Shown: piece after piece, positions 28,066-35,535 of the stretch
How the letters are laid out: the number at the start of each line of letters is the position of its first letter
How positions within the stretch are numbered: position 1 is the stretch's first letter
Assembly (NCBI GenBank): GCA_947628405.1
Contig: CANQZR010000008.1
Span: 1-35,535 of the forward strand
Length of the DNA: 35,535 nt
Direction: 5' to 3'
Source: an uncultured Clostridia bacterium
GTDB lineage: Bacteria; Bacillota; Clostridia; Oscillospirales; Ruminococcaceae
Notes under the pieces: generated by a model
What the model was told of the DNA's origin: nothing
What the model saw: the letters and a program-made list of their open reading frames with translations, nothing else
Databases searched by the model: none
Program-made: the position numbers and the translations under genes

Positions 28066-28881
28066 TTATTCGGCTGTTTCGGAAAGGTCTTCATTTCCGC
28101 CAAGGTATTTAGCCATTATTTCAGCCATTTTGCCGTTTTCCTCCATCTCGGCAAGTATCCTGTTTATTTCGTTGAGTAGCTCGGTATTGCCTTTTTTCAC
28201 AGCAATGGCGTACTGTTCAACGGTAAGAGGTTCGTCAAGGATAATAAGTCCGGGATTCTTTTCAACGTAAGCGTTTGCAGGTCTGTTGTCGATAATTACG
28301 GCGTCAGCCTTGTTCTGAAGAACAGCCATTACAGCTTCTGCGCCCTTGGAATATCTGTCTACCGTTGCGCCGTCTACATTATCGGTGGCATAAGTATCGC
28401 CGGTAGTTCCGCTCTGGACTGCGATCGTCTTTCCTGCAAGATCGGCAGGCGCCTTTATCGGAGAATCTTCCTTGACGATTATTACCTGACCCGCGTCGGT
28501 ATAAGGCGTGGAGAAATCAACATTTTCCAGACGGTCCTCGTCGATAGTCATTCCGGCAATGCCCATATCGGCCTTTCCGGACTGTACCGCTGCGATTATG
28601 GAATCGAATGCCATATCTTCGCACTGAGCTTCAAGACCGAGCTGCTCGGCTATGTAAGCGGAAATATCTGCGTCGATGCCGACTACCTGATCGCCTTCAC
28701 GGTATTCGTAAGGTTCAAATTCAGCGTTTGTCGCCCAGATGAGCTTGCCATCTGAGACGGTGGAAACAGATGCGCTTCCCGTATCGTCAGTTCCGCTTTC
28801 GGATTTGTTTCCGCAGCCTGCCATTGACATGAGCACAGCGGCTGCTGCTGACAATGCAAGTAATTTTTTTAAACTTTTCAT
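28066..28881 (-). CDS. Amino acid ABC transporter substrate-binding lipoprotein
   Basis: Lipobox MKSLKKLLALSAAAAVLMSMAGC; KLIWATNAEFEPYEYREGDQVVGIDADISAYIAEQLG; SBP family 3. Confidence 0.95.
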   Translation of the reverse strand: MKSLKKLLALSAAAAVLMSMAGCGNKSESGTDDTGSASVSTVSDGKLIWATNAEFEPYEYREGDQVVGIDADISAYIAEQLGLEAQCEDMAFDSIIAAVQSGKADMGIAGMTIDEDRLENVDFSTPYTDAGQVIIVKEDSPIKAPADLAGKTIAVQSGTTGDTYATDNVDGATVDRYSKGAEAVMAVLQNKADAVIIDNRPANAYVEKNPGLIILDEPLTVEQYAIAVKKGNTELLNEINRILAEMEENGKMAEIMAKYLGGNEDLSETAE

Positions 28882-29104
28882 TTTAAAAATTCCCCTATTC
28901 TTTTATGGATTAAATAATATAGACCGGTGTAACATTGCGCCGGATATTAATATTCTAACACAATATGCCGCTTACGTCAAGATTTTATTGGATAAAAACC
29001 TCGAATATTTTTCATCTTACCGGTGGGGAAACGGGAAATTCCGGAACACTTTTGTGTTGAAAATGTGTAATTGTGTAATTCAGGTGAAATTTTCCGTCCC
29101 TATA

Positions 29105-29133
29105 TTGACATTGGAGGCGCAGTGAAGTAAAAT
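29105..29133 (+). promoter_or_regulatory. Promoter of the marR-exporter operon with overlapping inverted repeat
   Basis: TTGACA (29105-29110) - N17 - TAAAAT (29128-29133); TCTAA-N6-TTAGA palindrome at 29135-29150. Confidence 0.78.
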
Positions 29134-29170
29134 GTCTAATAGGGGTTAGATATTTTCCGGGAGGTGCTTT

Positions 29171-29590
29171 ATGGACGTTAAAAGCGACGCGGAAGAATTA
29201 ATGGAAAAATTCCGGTCCTGCGCCCCTAAGAAATTTTTCAGCAGCGTTGAGGAGGCTGAAAGAGGCATAGGCTTTATACTTGTGTTCCTCTATAAGTCCG
29301 ACGGGGAAGTCATTGCCGGAGATATTGCCAGAGAAATGAACGTTACCACCGCAAGAGTAGCGGCGCTCCTCAAAAAAATGGAAAAAAACGGCTTGATAAC
29401 AAGAGAATGTTCCTTAAATGACGGCAGACGAACGGTCGTTAAAATTACCGGAAAGGGTACGGCTGCTGTGCTCCGCAAAAGAGAGGAACTCCTGAAAAGG
29501 ACCGAGCTGCTTATTGAAAAAGTAGGGAAAAAGGATCTGGAGGATTTTATCCGCATTTCACAAAAAATACGGGACGCCTTGGGCGAATGA
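29171..29590 (+). CDS. MarR family transcriptional regulator
   Basis: VIAGDIAREMNVTTARVAALLKKMEKNGLITRECSLNDGRRTVVKITGKG winged helix; GGGAGGTG RBS. Confidence 0.92.
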   Translation: MDVKSDAEELMEKFRSCAPKKFFSSVEEAERGIGFILVFLYKSDGEVIAGDIAREMNVTTARVAALLKKMEKNGLITRECSLNDGRRTVVKITGKGTAAVLRKREELLKRTELLIEKVGKKDLEDFIRISQKIRDALGE

Positions 29591-29614
29591 TATTTCTGAA
29601 AGGAGATAATGACA

Positions 29615-31855
29615 ATGGGGAATATATTCCGCAATCTGAAAAAGTACTGGTATCTGGTGCTTATGATAGTATTGCTTCTGTTTATTCAGGCGTACTGTGA
29701 CCTGTCTTTGCCGGATTATACTTCCGAGCTTATTGATGTGGGCATATCAAATTCCGGCATTGAACATTCTGTTCCGCAGTATATTTCGGAGCAGGGCTAT
29801 ATGGGAACTGCCGCATTTATGACGGAAGAGGAAAAGACCGACTGGCAGGATATTTACAGTTATGATGAAGATCTTGGATATTATGTGCTGTCCGGAGAAA
29901 AGACTTCCGAAGAAGAATGGAACGCACTGGACAGTGAATTTTCGGACGTTATCGCAATAGCATATATGATCAATTCACAAGCATCTGAAGAATTGTCAGG
30001 CATGGATATGTCTGCGCTTCAGGGCGCCGATATTTCTCAGGTCGATACTTCCGGCATGAGCGATGAGGAGCTTGCAATATTCATGCAGATGCAGCAGTCG
30101 CAGAGCGGCAATGTCATGCTGGATATGAGAAACGCGCTTGAGGAACAGCTTTCCTCACTGGGAGACAGTATGATAGGTTCAATGGCAAAATATTTTGTCA
30201 GAGAGCAGTATGAGATATGCGGCATAGACCTTGAAAAGCTCCAGAGCAGCTACCTGTGGCGCACCGGAGGAAAAATGCTGATAATGGCTCTGGTCGTAGC
30301 GGCGGCAGCAATACTTGTGGGATTTCTTGCGTCGCTGGTGGCGGCAGGAGTCGGACGGGATCTTAGGAACAGTATCTTCCGCAAGGTAATGAGTTTTTCA
30401 AATGCCGAACTGGACAGATTTTCAACGGCTTCATTGATAACAAGGAGCACCAATGATGTTCAGCAAATACAGTTCGTTACGGTAATGCTTCTAAGAATGG
30501 TGCTGTATTCGCCGATCCTTGCTATAGGCGGAATAATAAACATCAGCCGATACAGATCGGGAATGAGCTGGATAATCGTTCTTGCGGTGGCTGTTGTACT
30601 CAGCCTTGTACTGGCGCTTATGATGATAGCAATGCCGAAATTCAGGATAATGCAGGATCTTGTGGATAAGGTCAACCTTGTTGCAAGGGAAATGCTGACC
30701 GGTATACCTGTAATAAGGGCATTCGGCAGGGAAAAACATGAGGAAAAGCGTTTTGACGCCGCAAATACCGACCTTATGAAAGTAATGCTTTTCACAAATA
30801 AAGTAATGTCATTCATGATGCCTGCGCTTATGCTGGTAATGAACGGCGTTTCTGCATTGATAATATGGGTAGCCGCAAAGAAGATAGACGAAGGAGTTAT
30901 CGAAGTCGGAGCAATGACTGCATTTGTAACATATTCCATGCAGATAATAATGTCGTTCCTGATGATAACAATGATATCGGTAATGCTGCCGAGAGCCGGA
31001 GTTGCGGCAAACCGCATAAAGGAAGTCCTTGATACCGAGCCTGTTATCACTGATAAAGAAGATCCCATAACGGATATGCCGGCAGAGACTTCGGTAAGAT
31101 TTGACCATGTGAGCTTCAGGTATCCCGACGGCGGAGAGAATGTTCTGACGGATATAGATTTTACCGCCGAAGCCGGAAAAACAACGGCCGTGATAGGAAG
31201 CACCGGCTGCGGAAAATCCACGCTTGTAAATCTTATACCGAGATTTTTTGACGTTACGGAGGGAAGCGTTTCCGTAGGAGGGATAAATGTAAAAGATCTG
31301 TCGATAGAAACGCTCCGCAGGCAGATAGGTTATGTTCCGCAGAAAGCGGTGCTGTTCTCGGGAGATATCTTTTCAAATATTTCATACGGAGCGGATAATG
31401 CTTCGGAGCAGGACGTTATCGAAGCGGCGGAGATCGCTCAGGCTTCGGAATTTATAAACGAAAAACCGGACGGATACAGAAGTCCTATTGCGCAGGGCGG
31501 CACAAACGTATCAGGCGGTCAGAAGCAGAGACTTTCAATAGCAAGAGCTATAGCGCGCGATCCTAAAATATACATTTTTGACGACAGCTTCTCTGCGCTT
31601 GATTTCAAGACGGATACGGCTCTGAGAAACGCTCTTTCCAAAAAGACAAAGGAGGCTGCGGTTATAATCGTTGCTCAGCGCGTCAGCACAATACTTAATG
31701 CAGATCAGATAATCGTTCTTGAGGACGGCAGAATGGTCGGCAAGGGAACTCATAAGGAGCTTGTAAAGAACTGCGAGGAATATGAACAGATCGCGCGTTC
31801 GCAGCTTTCCGAAACGGAATTTCTCAGAAGTATCGAAGCAAAGGAGGAATGCTGA
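29615..31855 (+). CDS. Heterodimeric ABC exporter subunit with degenerate ATPase site and large extracytoplasmic insertion
   Basis: Type IV exporter TMD + NBD: GSTGCGKSTLVNLIPRFFDV, NVSGGQKQRLSIARAI, KIYIFDDSFSALD. ATG 29615 has better RBS spacing (AGGAG at 29601) than ATG 29609. Confidence 0.93.
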   Translation: MGNIFRNLKKYWYLVLMIVLLLFIQAYCDLSLPDYTSELIDVGISNSGIEHSVPQYISEQGYMGTAAFMTEEEKTDWQDIYSYDEDLGYYVLSGEKTSEEEWNALDSEFSDVIAIAYMINSQASEELSGMDMSALQGADISQVDTSGMSDEELAIFMQMQQSQSGNVMLDMRNALEEQLSSLGDSMIGSMAKYFVREQYEICGIDLEKLQSSYLWRTGGKMLIMALVVAAAAILVGFLASLVAAGVGRDLRNSIFRKVMSFSNAELDRFSTASLITRSTNDVQQIQFVTVMLLRMVLYSPILAIGGIINISRYRSGMSWIIVLAVAVVLSLVLALMMIAMPKFRIMQDLVDKVNLVAREMLTGIPVIRAFGREKHEEKRFDAANTDLMKVMLFTNKVMSFMMPALMLVMNGVSALIIWVAAKKIDEGVIEVGAMTAFVTYSMQIIMSFLMITMISVMLPRAGVAANRIKEVLDTEPVITDKEDPITDMPAETSVRFDHVSFRYPDGGENVLTDIDFTAEAGKTTAVIGSTGCGKSTLVNLIPRFFDVTEGSVSVGGINVKDLSIETLRRQIGYVPQKAVLFSGDIFSNISYGADNASEQDVIEAAEIAQASEFINEKPDGYRSPIAQGGTNVSGGQKQRLSIARAIARDPKIYIFDDSFSALDFKTDTALRNALSKKTKEAAVIIVAQRVSTILNADQIIVLEDGRMVGKGTHKELVKNCEEYEQIARSQLSETEFLRSIEAKEEC

Positions 31856-33652
31856 ATGCCGCCGAGAGGAAGAGGTCCTGCGGTAGAAAAAGCAAAAGAT
31901 TTCAAAGGTACCGTCCGCAGGGTAATAGGTTATACCGGAAGATACAAAGCAGGCGTTGCTGCCGTTATGCTTTGTGCCGCCGCAAGCGCGGTATTCCATA
32001 TCGTAAGTCCGAAAATACTCGGAAAAGCCACAACGTCTCTTTCCGAGGGATTGATGAAAAAGATCACCGGCACAGGAGGGATAGATTTTTCCTATATCGG
32101 AAAGATCCTTCTTATAGTGCTTGCACTGTATGCTGCGAGCTTTCTTTTCAGCCTGATACAGGGGCTTACCATGTCGTCCATAACCCAGAGGCTTTGCTAC
32201 AAGCTGAGGAAAGATATCACCGAAAAAATGGACCGTATGCCGCTTAAATATTTTGAAAGCAAGACATACGGAGAAGTCCTTTCAAGGATAACGAATGATG
32301 TGGATACATTCGGAAACGGCTTCAATCAGAGCGTTACACAGCTTATAACCTCCGTAACGACAATGATAGGCGTTGTGATAATGATGCTGACTATCAGTCC
32401 GCTTATGACCCTTATAACGCTGCTGATACTTCCTGTCAGCCTTGTATTCATAGGAGCGGTGATGAAAAAGTCACAGAAATATTTCAAGCAGCAGCAGGAA
32501 TACCTTGGACATATCAACGGTCAGGTAGAAGAAAATTATTCCGGACATCTTGTCGTAAAAGCCTTCGGAAAGGAAAACGACGTGATAGATAGATTCAGCA
32601 GCACGAATAACGTTCTTTATGAATCTGCATGGAAGTCACAATTCCTGTCCGGACTTATGATGCCGGTAATGCAGTTCGTAGGCAATCTCGGATATGTGGG
32701 AGTGGCTATATCCGGCGCTTTCCTTGCGGTGCGCGGAACTATCGAGATAGGCGATATACTTGCTTTTATCACTTATGTAAGGAACTTCACCCAGCCCATG
32801 CAGCAGATCGCTCAGGTTACAAATATGATGCAGTCAATGGCTGCGGCGGCAGAACGTGTTTTTGAATTTCTTGATGAAGAGGAAGAGGATCAGACCACAG
32901 AGAATGCGGTATCTGTCGGAAATATAAGCGGAGTTGTGGATTTTACACACGTCAGCTTCGGATATGATCCGGAAAAGATAATAATAAAGGATTTCAACGC
33001 TCACGTCGATAAAGGAAAGCAGATAGCCATTGTAGGACCTACCGGAGCGGGCAAGACCACCATGGTAAAGCTGCTTATGAGGTTCTATGATGTCAACGGA
33101 GGAGAAATAAGGCTTGACGGTCACGGACTCAGGGAATATAACCGGAACGAGCTGCGCAGCGCTTTCGGAATGGTTTTGCAGGATACATGGCTTTTCAAGG
33201 GAAGCATAATGGAAAATATCCGTTACGGAAGACTTGAGGCGTCTGATGAAGAAGTTATCGCAGCGGCAAAGTCCGCTCATGCGGATCATTTTATCAGGAC
33301 TCTTCCGGGAGGATATGATTTCGAGCTGAACGAGGACGCTACCAATGTTTCTGCCGGACAGAGACAGCTTCTGACAATTGCAAGAGCGATCCTTGCCGAC
33401 AGACCGGTACTTATACTTGACGAGGCGACTTCATCGGTAGATACCAGAACGGAGCACCGCATACAGCGCGCAATGGATAATCTTATGCGCGGCAGGACCA
33501 GCTTTGTTATCGCTCACAGACTTAGCACTATACGGAATGCGGATATGATACTTGTTATGAAGGACGGAGATATAATCGAACAGGGCAGCCATGATGAACT
33601 TATGGACAAAAACGGCTTCTATGCGGAGCTGTACAATGCCCAGTTCGCATAA
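31856..33652 (+). CDS. Heterodimeric ABC exporter subunit with canonical Walker B glutamate
   Basis: GPTGAGKTTMVKLLMRFYDV, NVSAGQRQLLTIARAI, PVLILDEATSSVDTRTEHRIQRAMD; adjacent to the first subunit with GGAGG RBS. Confidence 0.94.
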   Translation: MPPRGRGPAVEKAKDFKGTVRRVIGYTGRYKAGVAAVMLCAAASAVFHIVSPKILGKATTSLSEGLMKKITGTGGIDFSYIGKILLIVLALYAASFLFSLIQGLTMSSITQRLCYKLRKDITEKMDRMPLKYFESKTYGEVLSRITNDVDTFGNGFNQSVTQLITSVTTMIGVVIMMLTISPLMTLITLLILPVSLVFIGAVMKKSQKYFKQQQEYLGHINGQVEENYSGHLVVKAFGKENDVIDRFSSTNNVLYESAWKSQFLSGLMMPVMQFVGNLGYVGVAISGAFLAVRGTIEIGDILAFITYVRNFTQPMQQIAQVTNMMQSMAAAAERVFEFLDEEEEDQTTENAVSVGNISGVVDFTHVSFGYDPEKIIIKDFNAHVDKGKQIAIVGPTGAGKTTMVKLLMRFYDVNGGEIRLDGHGLREYNRNELRSAFGMVLQDTWLFKGSIMENIRYGRLEASDEEVIAAAKSAHADHFIRTLPGGYDFELNEDATNVSAGQRQLLTIARAILADRPVLILDEATSSVDTRTEHRIQRAMDNLMRGRTSFVIAHRLSTIRNADMILVMKDGDIIEQGSHDELMDKNGFYAELYNAQFA

Positions 33653-33667
33653 AAACGGAGGTATTAT

Positions 33668-34267
33668 ATGAAATACAGATATGTTGTGATCGAGCGTGAA
33701 TATGGCAGCGGCGGAACGGAAATAGGCAGGCTGCTTTCCGAAAAAACAGGCATACCCTGCTATGGCAGCGAGATACAGAAAGAAGTCTCCGAAAAAATGA
33801 ACATTCCCGTATCCGAAATTGAAAAATATGAGGAAAGCGTTACGAACAGTCTGCTTTATTCTCTTTACGCAATAAGCAGGATGAACAGCGATACTGACAA
33901 TATACTTTCCCGTGAGGACAGGATATTCGTTGAGCAGCAAAGGATCATAAAGGAATATGCTATGAGAGGTCCTGCGATCTTTGTCGGCAGATGTGCCGAA
34001 AGCGCATTGCCTTCGGAAGATGTTCTTTCGGTATTTATCCATGCCGACAAGGAGTTCAGGGTGGAGCGTGCGGTAAATGAATACGGCATAGATCAGAATT
34101 CCGCAGCATATATAATGGTCAGGTTTGATAAAAAGCGGCGCAGTTATTATTCTGCAAATACCGGAAAAAAGTGGACGGATATGAGCAATTATCACATTGT
34201 TCTTGACAGCGGAAAGCTCGGACTTGATGCTTGCGCGGAGGTAATACGTTCGGCTTTTGGAAAATAG
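33668..34267 (+). CDS. Cytidylate kinase-like family protein
   Basis: MKYRYVVIEREYGSGGTEIGRLLSEKTGIPCYGSEI, GPAIFVGRCAE, VRFDKKRRSYYSANTGKKWTDMSNYHIVLDSGKLGLD; GGAGG RBS. Confidence 0.88.
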   Translation: MKYRYVVIEREYGSGGTEIGRLLSEKTGIPCYGSEIQKEVSEKMNIPVSEIEKYEESVTNSLLYSLYAISRMNSDTDNILSREDRIFVEQQRIIKEYAMRGPAIFVGRCAESALPSEDVLSVFIHADKEFRVERAVNEYGIDQNSAAYIMVRFDKKRRSYYSANTGKKWTDMSNYHIVLDSGKLGLDACAEVIRSAFGK

Positions 34268-34305
34268 GATAAGGCAATGCCGCAGCAAAAGGTTTATCAT
34301 TCAGT

Positions 34306-34333
34306 GTTGAGATTTGAGAGTTAAGAGTTGATA
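34306..34333 (+). repeat. Degenerate heptanucleotide tandem repeat (4 units)
   Basis: GTTGAGA TTTGAGA GTTAAGA GTTGATA. Confidence 0.6.
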
Positions 34334-34388
34334 TATTATAAAAATGCAAAAAATCACCCTATTGTTATGACATAGCCTAAAAATAAAA

Positions 34389-34420
34389 ATCCTGCAAACG
34401 CATTGATACGTTTGCAGGAT
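34389..34420 (-). terminator. Intrinsic terminator of the tRNA-Thr gene
   Basis: 12-bp perfect stem ATCCTGCAAACG / CGTTTGCAGGAT; minus-strand readout continues TTTTTATTTTT. Confidence 0.92.
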
Positions 34421-34423
34421 ATA

Positions 34424-34499
34424 TGGAGCTATCTATCGGATTTGAACCGACGACCTCATCCTTACCAAGGATGTGCTCTACCAACTGAGCTAAGATAGC
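34424..34499 (-). tRNA. tRNA-Thr (anticodon GGT), CCA encoded
   Basis: Minus strand folds as GCTATCT-TA-GCTCAGTTGGTAGAGC-A-CATCC TTGGTAA GGATG-AGGTC-GTCGG TTCAAAT CCGAT-AGATAGC-T-CCA; anticodon loop TTGGTAA. Confidence 0.96.
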
Positions 34500-34514
34500 A
34501 CCCAACAATTTAAT

Positions 34515-34543
34515 ATTATATATTATTTTATTCTCCTTGTCAA
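34515..34543 (-). promoter_or_regulatory. Promoter of the tRNA-Thr gene
   Basis: Minus strand TTGACA (34543-34538) - N17 - TATAAT (34520-34515). Confidence 0.85.
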
Positions 34544-34627
34544 GACTTTTTTGAAATTTTTTATAAAAATGAATAAATCGGCACAAATCATTCCATAATT
34601 TTCCTAAGAAAATTGAAAGGAATGGCA

Positions 34628-35266
34628 TTGTGTATGAAAAATAAAAGCCGTATAACAGAACTTTCTCTTATCATCGGAATGGCTGCAGCCGTGTTCTGTG
34701 CAGGATTTTGCGATTTTGCAGATGAATACCGCAATATCACCGAAACTGTTTTCAGACTGCATATACCGGCAAATTCGGACAGTCCGGAGGATCAGGAACT
34801 TAAACTAAAGGTCCGTGATGCGGTCCTGAATGAAACTGCGGATATTTTTAAGGACAGCCGATCTGCCGAGGACGCAGCCGCAGCCGCTGAAGAAAACCTT
34901 GCCCGTATACAGGAGATCGCCGAAAGAACGCTCCGTGAGAACAACTGCTTCCTGCCGGTAAAATGCGAAGTTACCGAAATGATCTTTGACGACAGGGTGT
35001 ATGATTCCATAACCATGCCGGCAGGAAGATATTCTGCCTTGAGGATATCTATAGGCAGCGGAAAAGGAAAAAACTGGTGGTGCGTTATGTTTCCGCCGCT
35101 TTGCCTTCCTGCCGTTGCGGATATAGACGACGCCCTTAACGAGTGTGACGGCGTTTTTACCGAAGAAGAGCTTGATATCCTGCACGATCCGGGGAATTAT
35201 GAATGCAAATTTTACTTTCTTGAGCTTTTCCGCAGGCTGAAAAACGGCAGCAGTGAAGCCGAATAG
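34628..35266 (+). CDS. spoIIR: Stage II sporulation protein R (start ambiguous: 34613, 34622, TTG 34628 or ATG 34634)
   Basis: FRLHIPANSDSPEDQELKLKVRDAVL and GKGKNWWCVMFPPLCLP are SpoIIR hallmarks; N-terminal hydrophobic segment. Confidence 0.92.
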   Translation: MCMKNKSRITELSLIIGMAAAVFCAGFCDFADEYRNITETVFRLHIPANSDSPEDQELKLKVRDAVLNETADIFKDSRSAEDAAAAAEENLARIQEIAERTLRENNCFLPVKCEVTEMIFDDRVYDSITMPAGRYSALRISIGSGKGKNWWCVMFPPLCLPAVADIDDALNECDGVFTEEELDILHDPGNYECKFYFLELFRRLKNGSSEAE

Positions 35267-35364
35267 TGATATTATAAAAATAATAGGGCTTTTGCTGCAA
35301 CGAAATTATTATAATTCACTAAAAAAATATGCGTTTTTTTGTGTACTAATTTTTTAAAATTCCC

Positions 35365-35393
35365 TTGTGAATTGCTGAAATTTGTGATATAAT
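35365..35393 (+). promoter_or_regulatory. Probable sigma-A-type promoter of the downstream gene
   Basis: TTGTGA (35365-35370) - N17 - TATAAT (35388-35393). Confidence 0.65.
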
Positions 35394-35481
35394 TTTTATG
35401 TATCCGAAGTGTATAGGCGATAATTGACATATTTTGTCCTTTCACACGGAGAAGATTTTCTGATAGTTGGAGGTATTCACA

Positions 35482-35535
35482 ATGGAAGGAACCGGATTTC
35501 TTAAAACGGTAAGAGTCGGAGGATTTGACAAAAAA
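35482..35535 (+). CDS. 5' end of a protein, possibly DivIVA-like (truncated by window edge)
   Basis: GGAGG then ATG: MEGTGFLKTVRVGGFDKK...; family suggested by the short N-terminal resemblance only. Confidence 0.5.
   Translation, partial: MEGTGFLKTVRVGGFDKK

Noticed and set aside
28921-29104. Possible riboswitch or T-box in the amino-acid importer leader region
   Set aside because: The gap is short; I see no T-box sequence, specifier stem or terminator/antiterminator pair, only small repeats such as ATATTAATAT.
30460-31221. 253-aa ORF antisense to the first exporter subunit
   Set aside because: Shadow frame over conserved TMD/NBD sequence.
33431-34300. 289-aa minus-strand ORF over the exporter end and kinase gene
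   Set aside because: Antisense to two well-supported genes; composition looks like a shadow frame.
34377-34628. 83-aa minus-strand ORF containing LAQLVEHILGKDEVVGSNPIDSS
   Set aside because: It is translation through the tRNA-Thr gene; this peptide type is a well-known tRNA artefact.
1-35535. CRISPR array, IS element, integrase or phage genes
   Set aside because: No regularly spaced repeats, no transposase/integrase-like products and no long terminal inverted repeats were seen.

Overview
This window looks like a chromosomal segment of a low-to-moderate GC, spore-forming Clostridia (Oscillospiraceae/Ruminococcus-like; taxonomy inferred only from gene content and order). Left part, + strand: a housekeeping run topA(3' end)-trmFO-plsX-rnc-radical SAM-smc-[Cys-rich unknown]-[epimerase with in-frame TGA]-[54-aa ORF]-ftsY-rdgB-polA, followed by small accessory genes, dusB and rimI, ending at a bidirectional terminator. 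Middle, - strand: a BceRS-BceAB-type peptide-sensing/detoxification module, a ferrous-iron uptake operon (feoA-feoA-feoB-FeoB-associated protein), a DUF2325-like gene, and a polar amino-acid ABC importer. Right part: a MarR-regulated heterodimeric ABC exporter with a cytidylate-kinase-like gene (+), tRNA-Thr(GGT) (-), spoIIR (+), and the start of a probable DivIVA-like gene. I see no CRISPR array, transposon or prophage. The most interesting signals are: (1) a set of related GTTAG-N6-CTAAC palindromes placed just downstream of the -10 boxes of feoA and of a DUF2325 gene, and upstream of feoB, suggesting a shared metal regulon; (2) an FtsY whose acidic domain is at the C-terminus and ends in a basic/aromatic patch; (3) a TTACA-N4-TGTAA operator in the Bce module; (4) a full-length epimerase frame broken by one TGA; (5) an ABC exporter pair with matched degenerate and canonical ATP sites. 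I found no clear-cut entirely new system.
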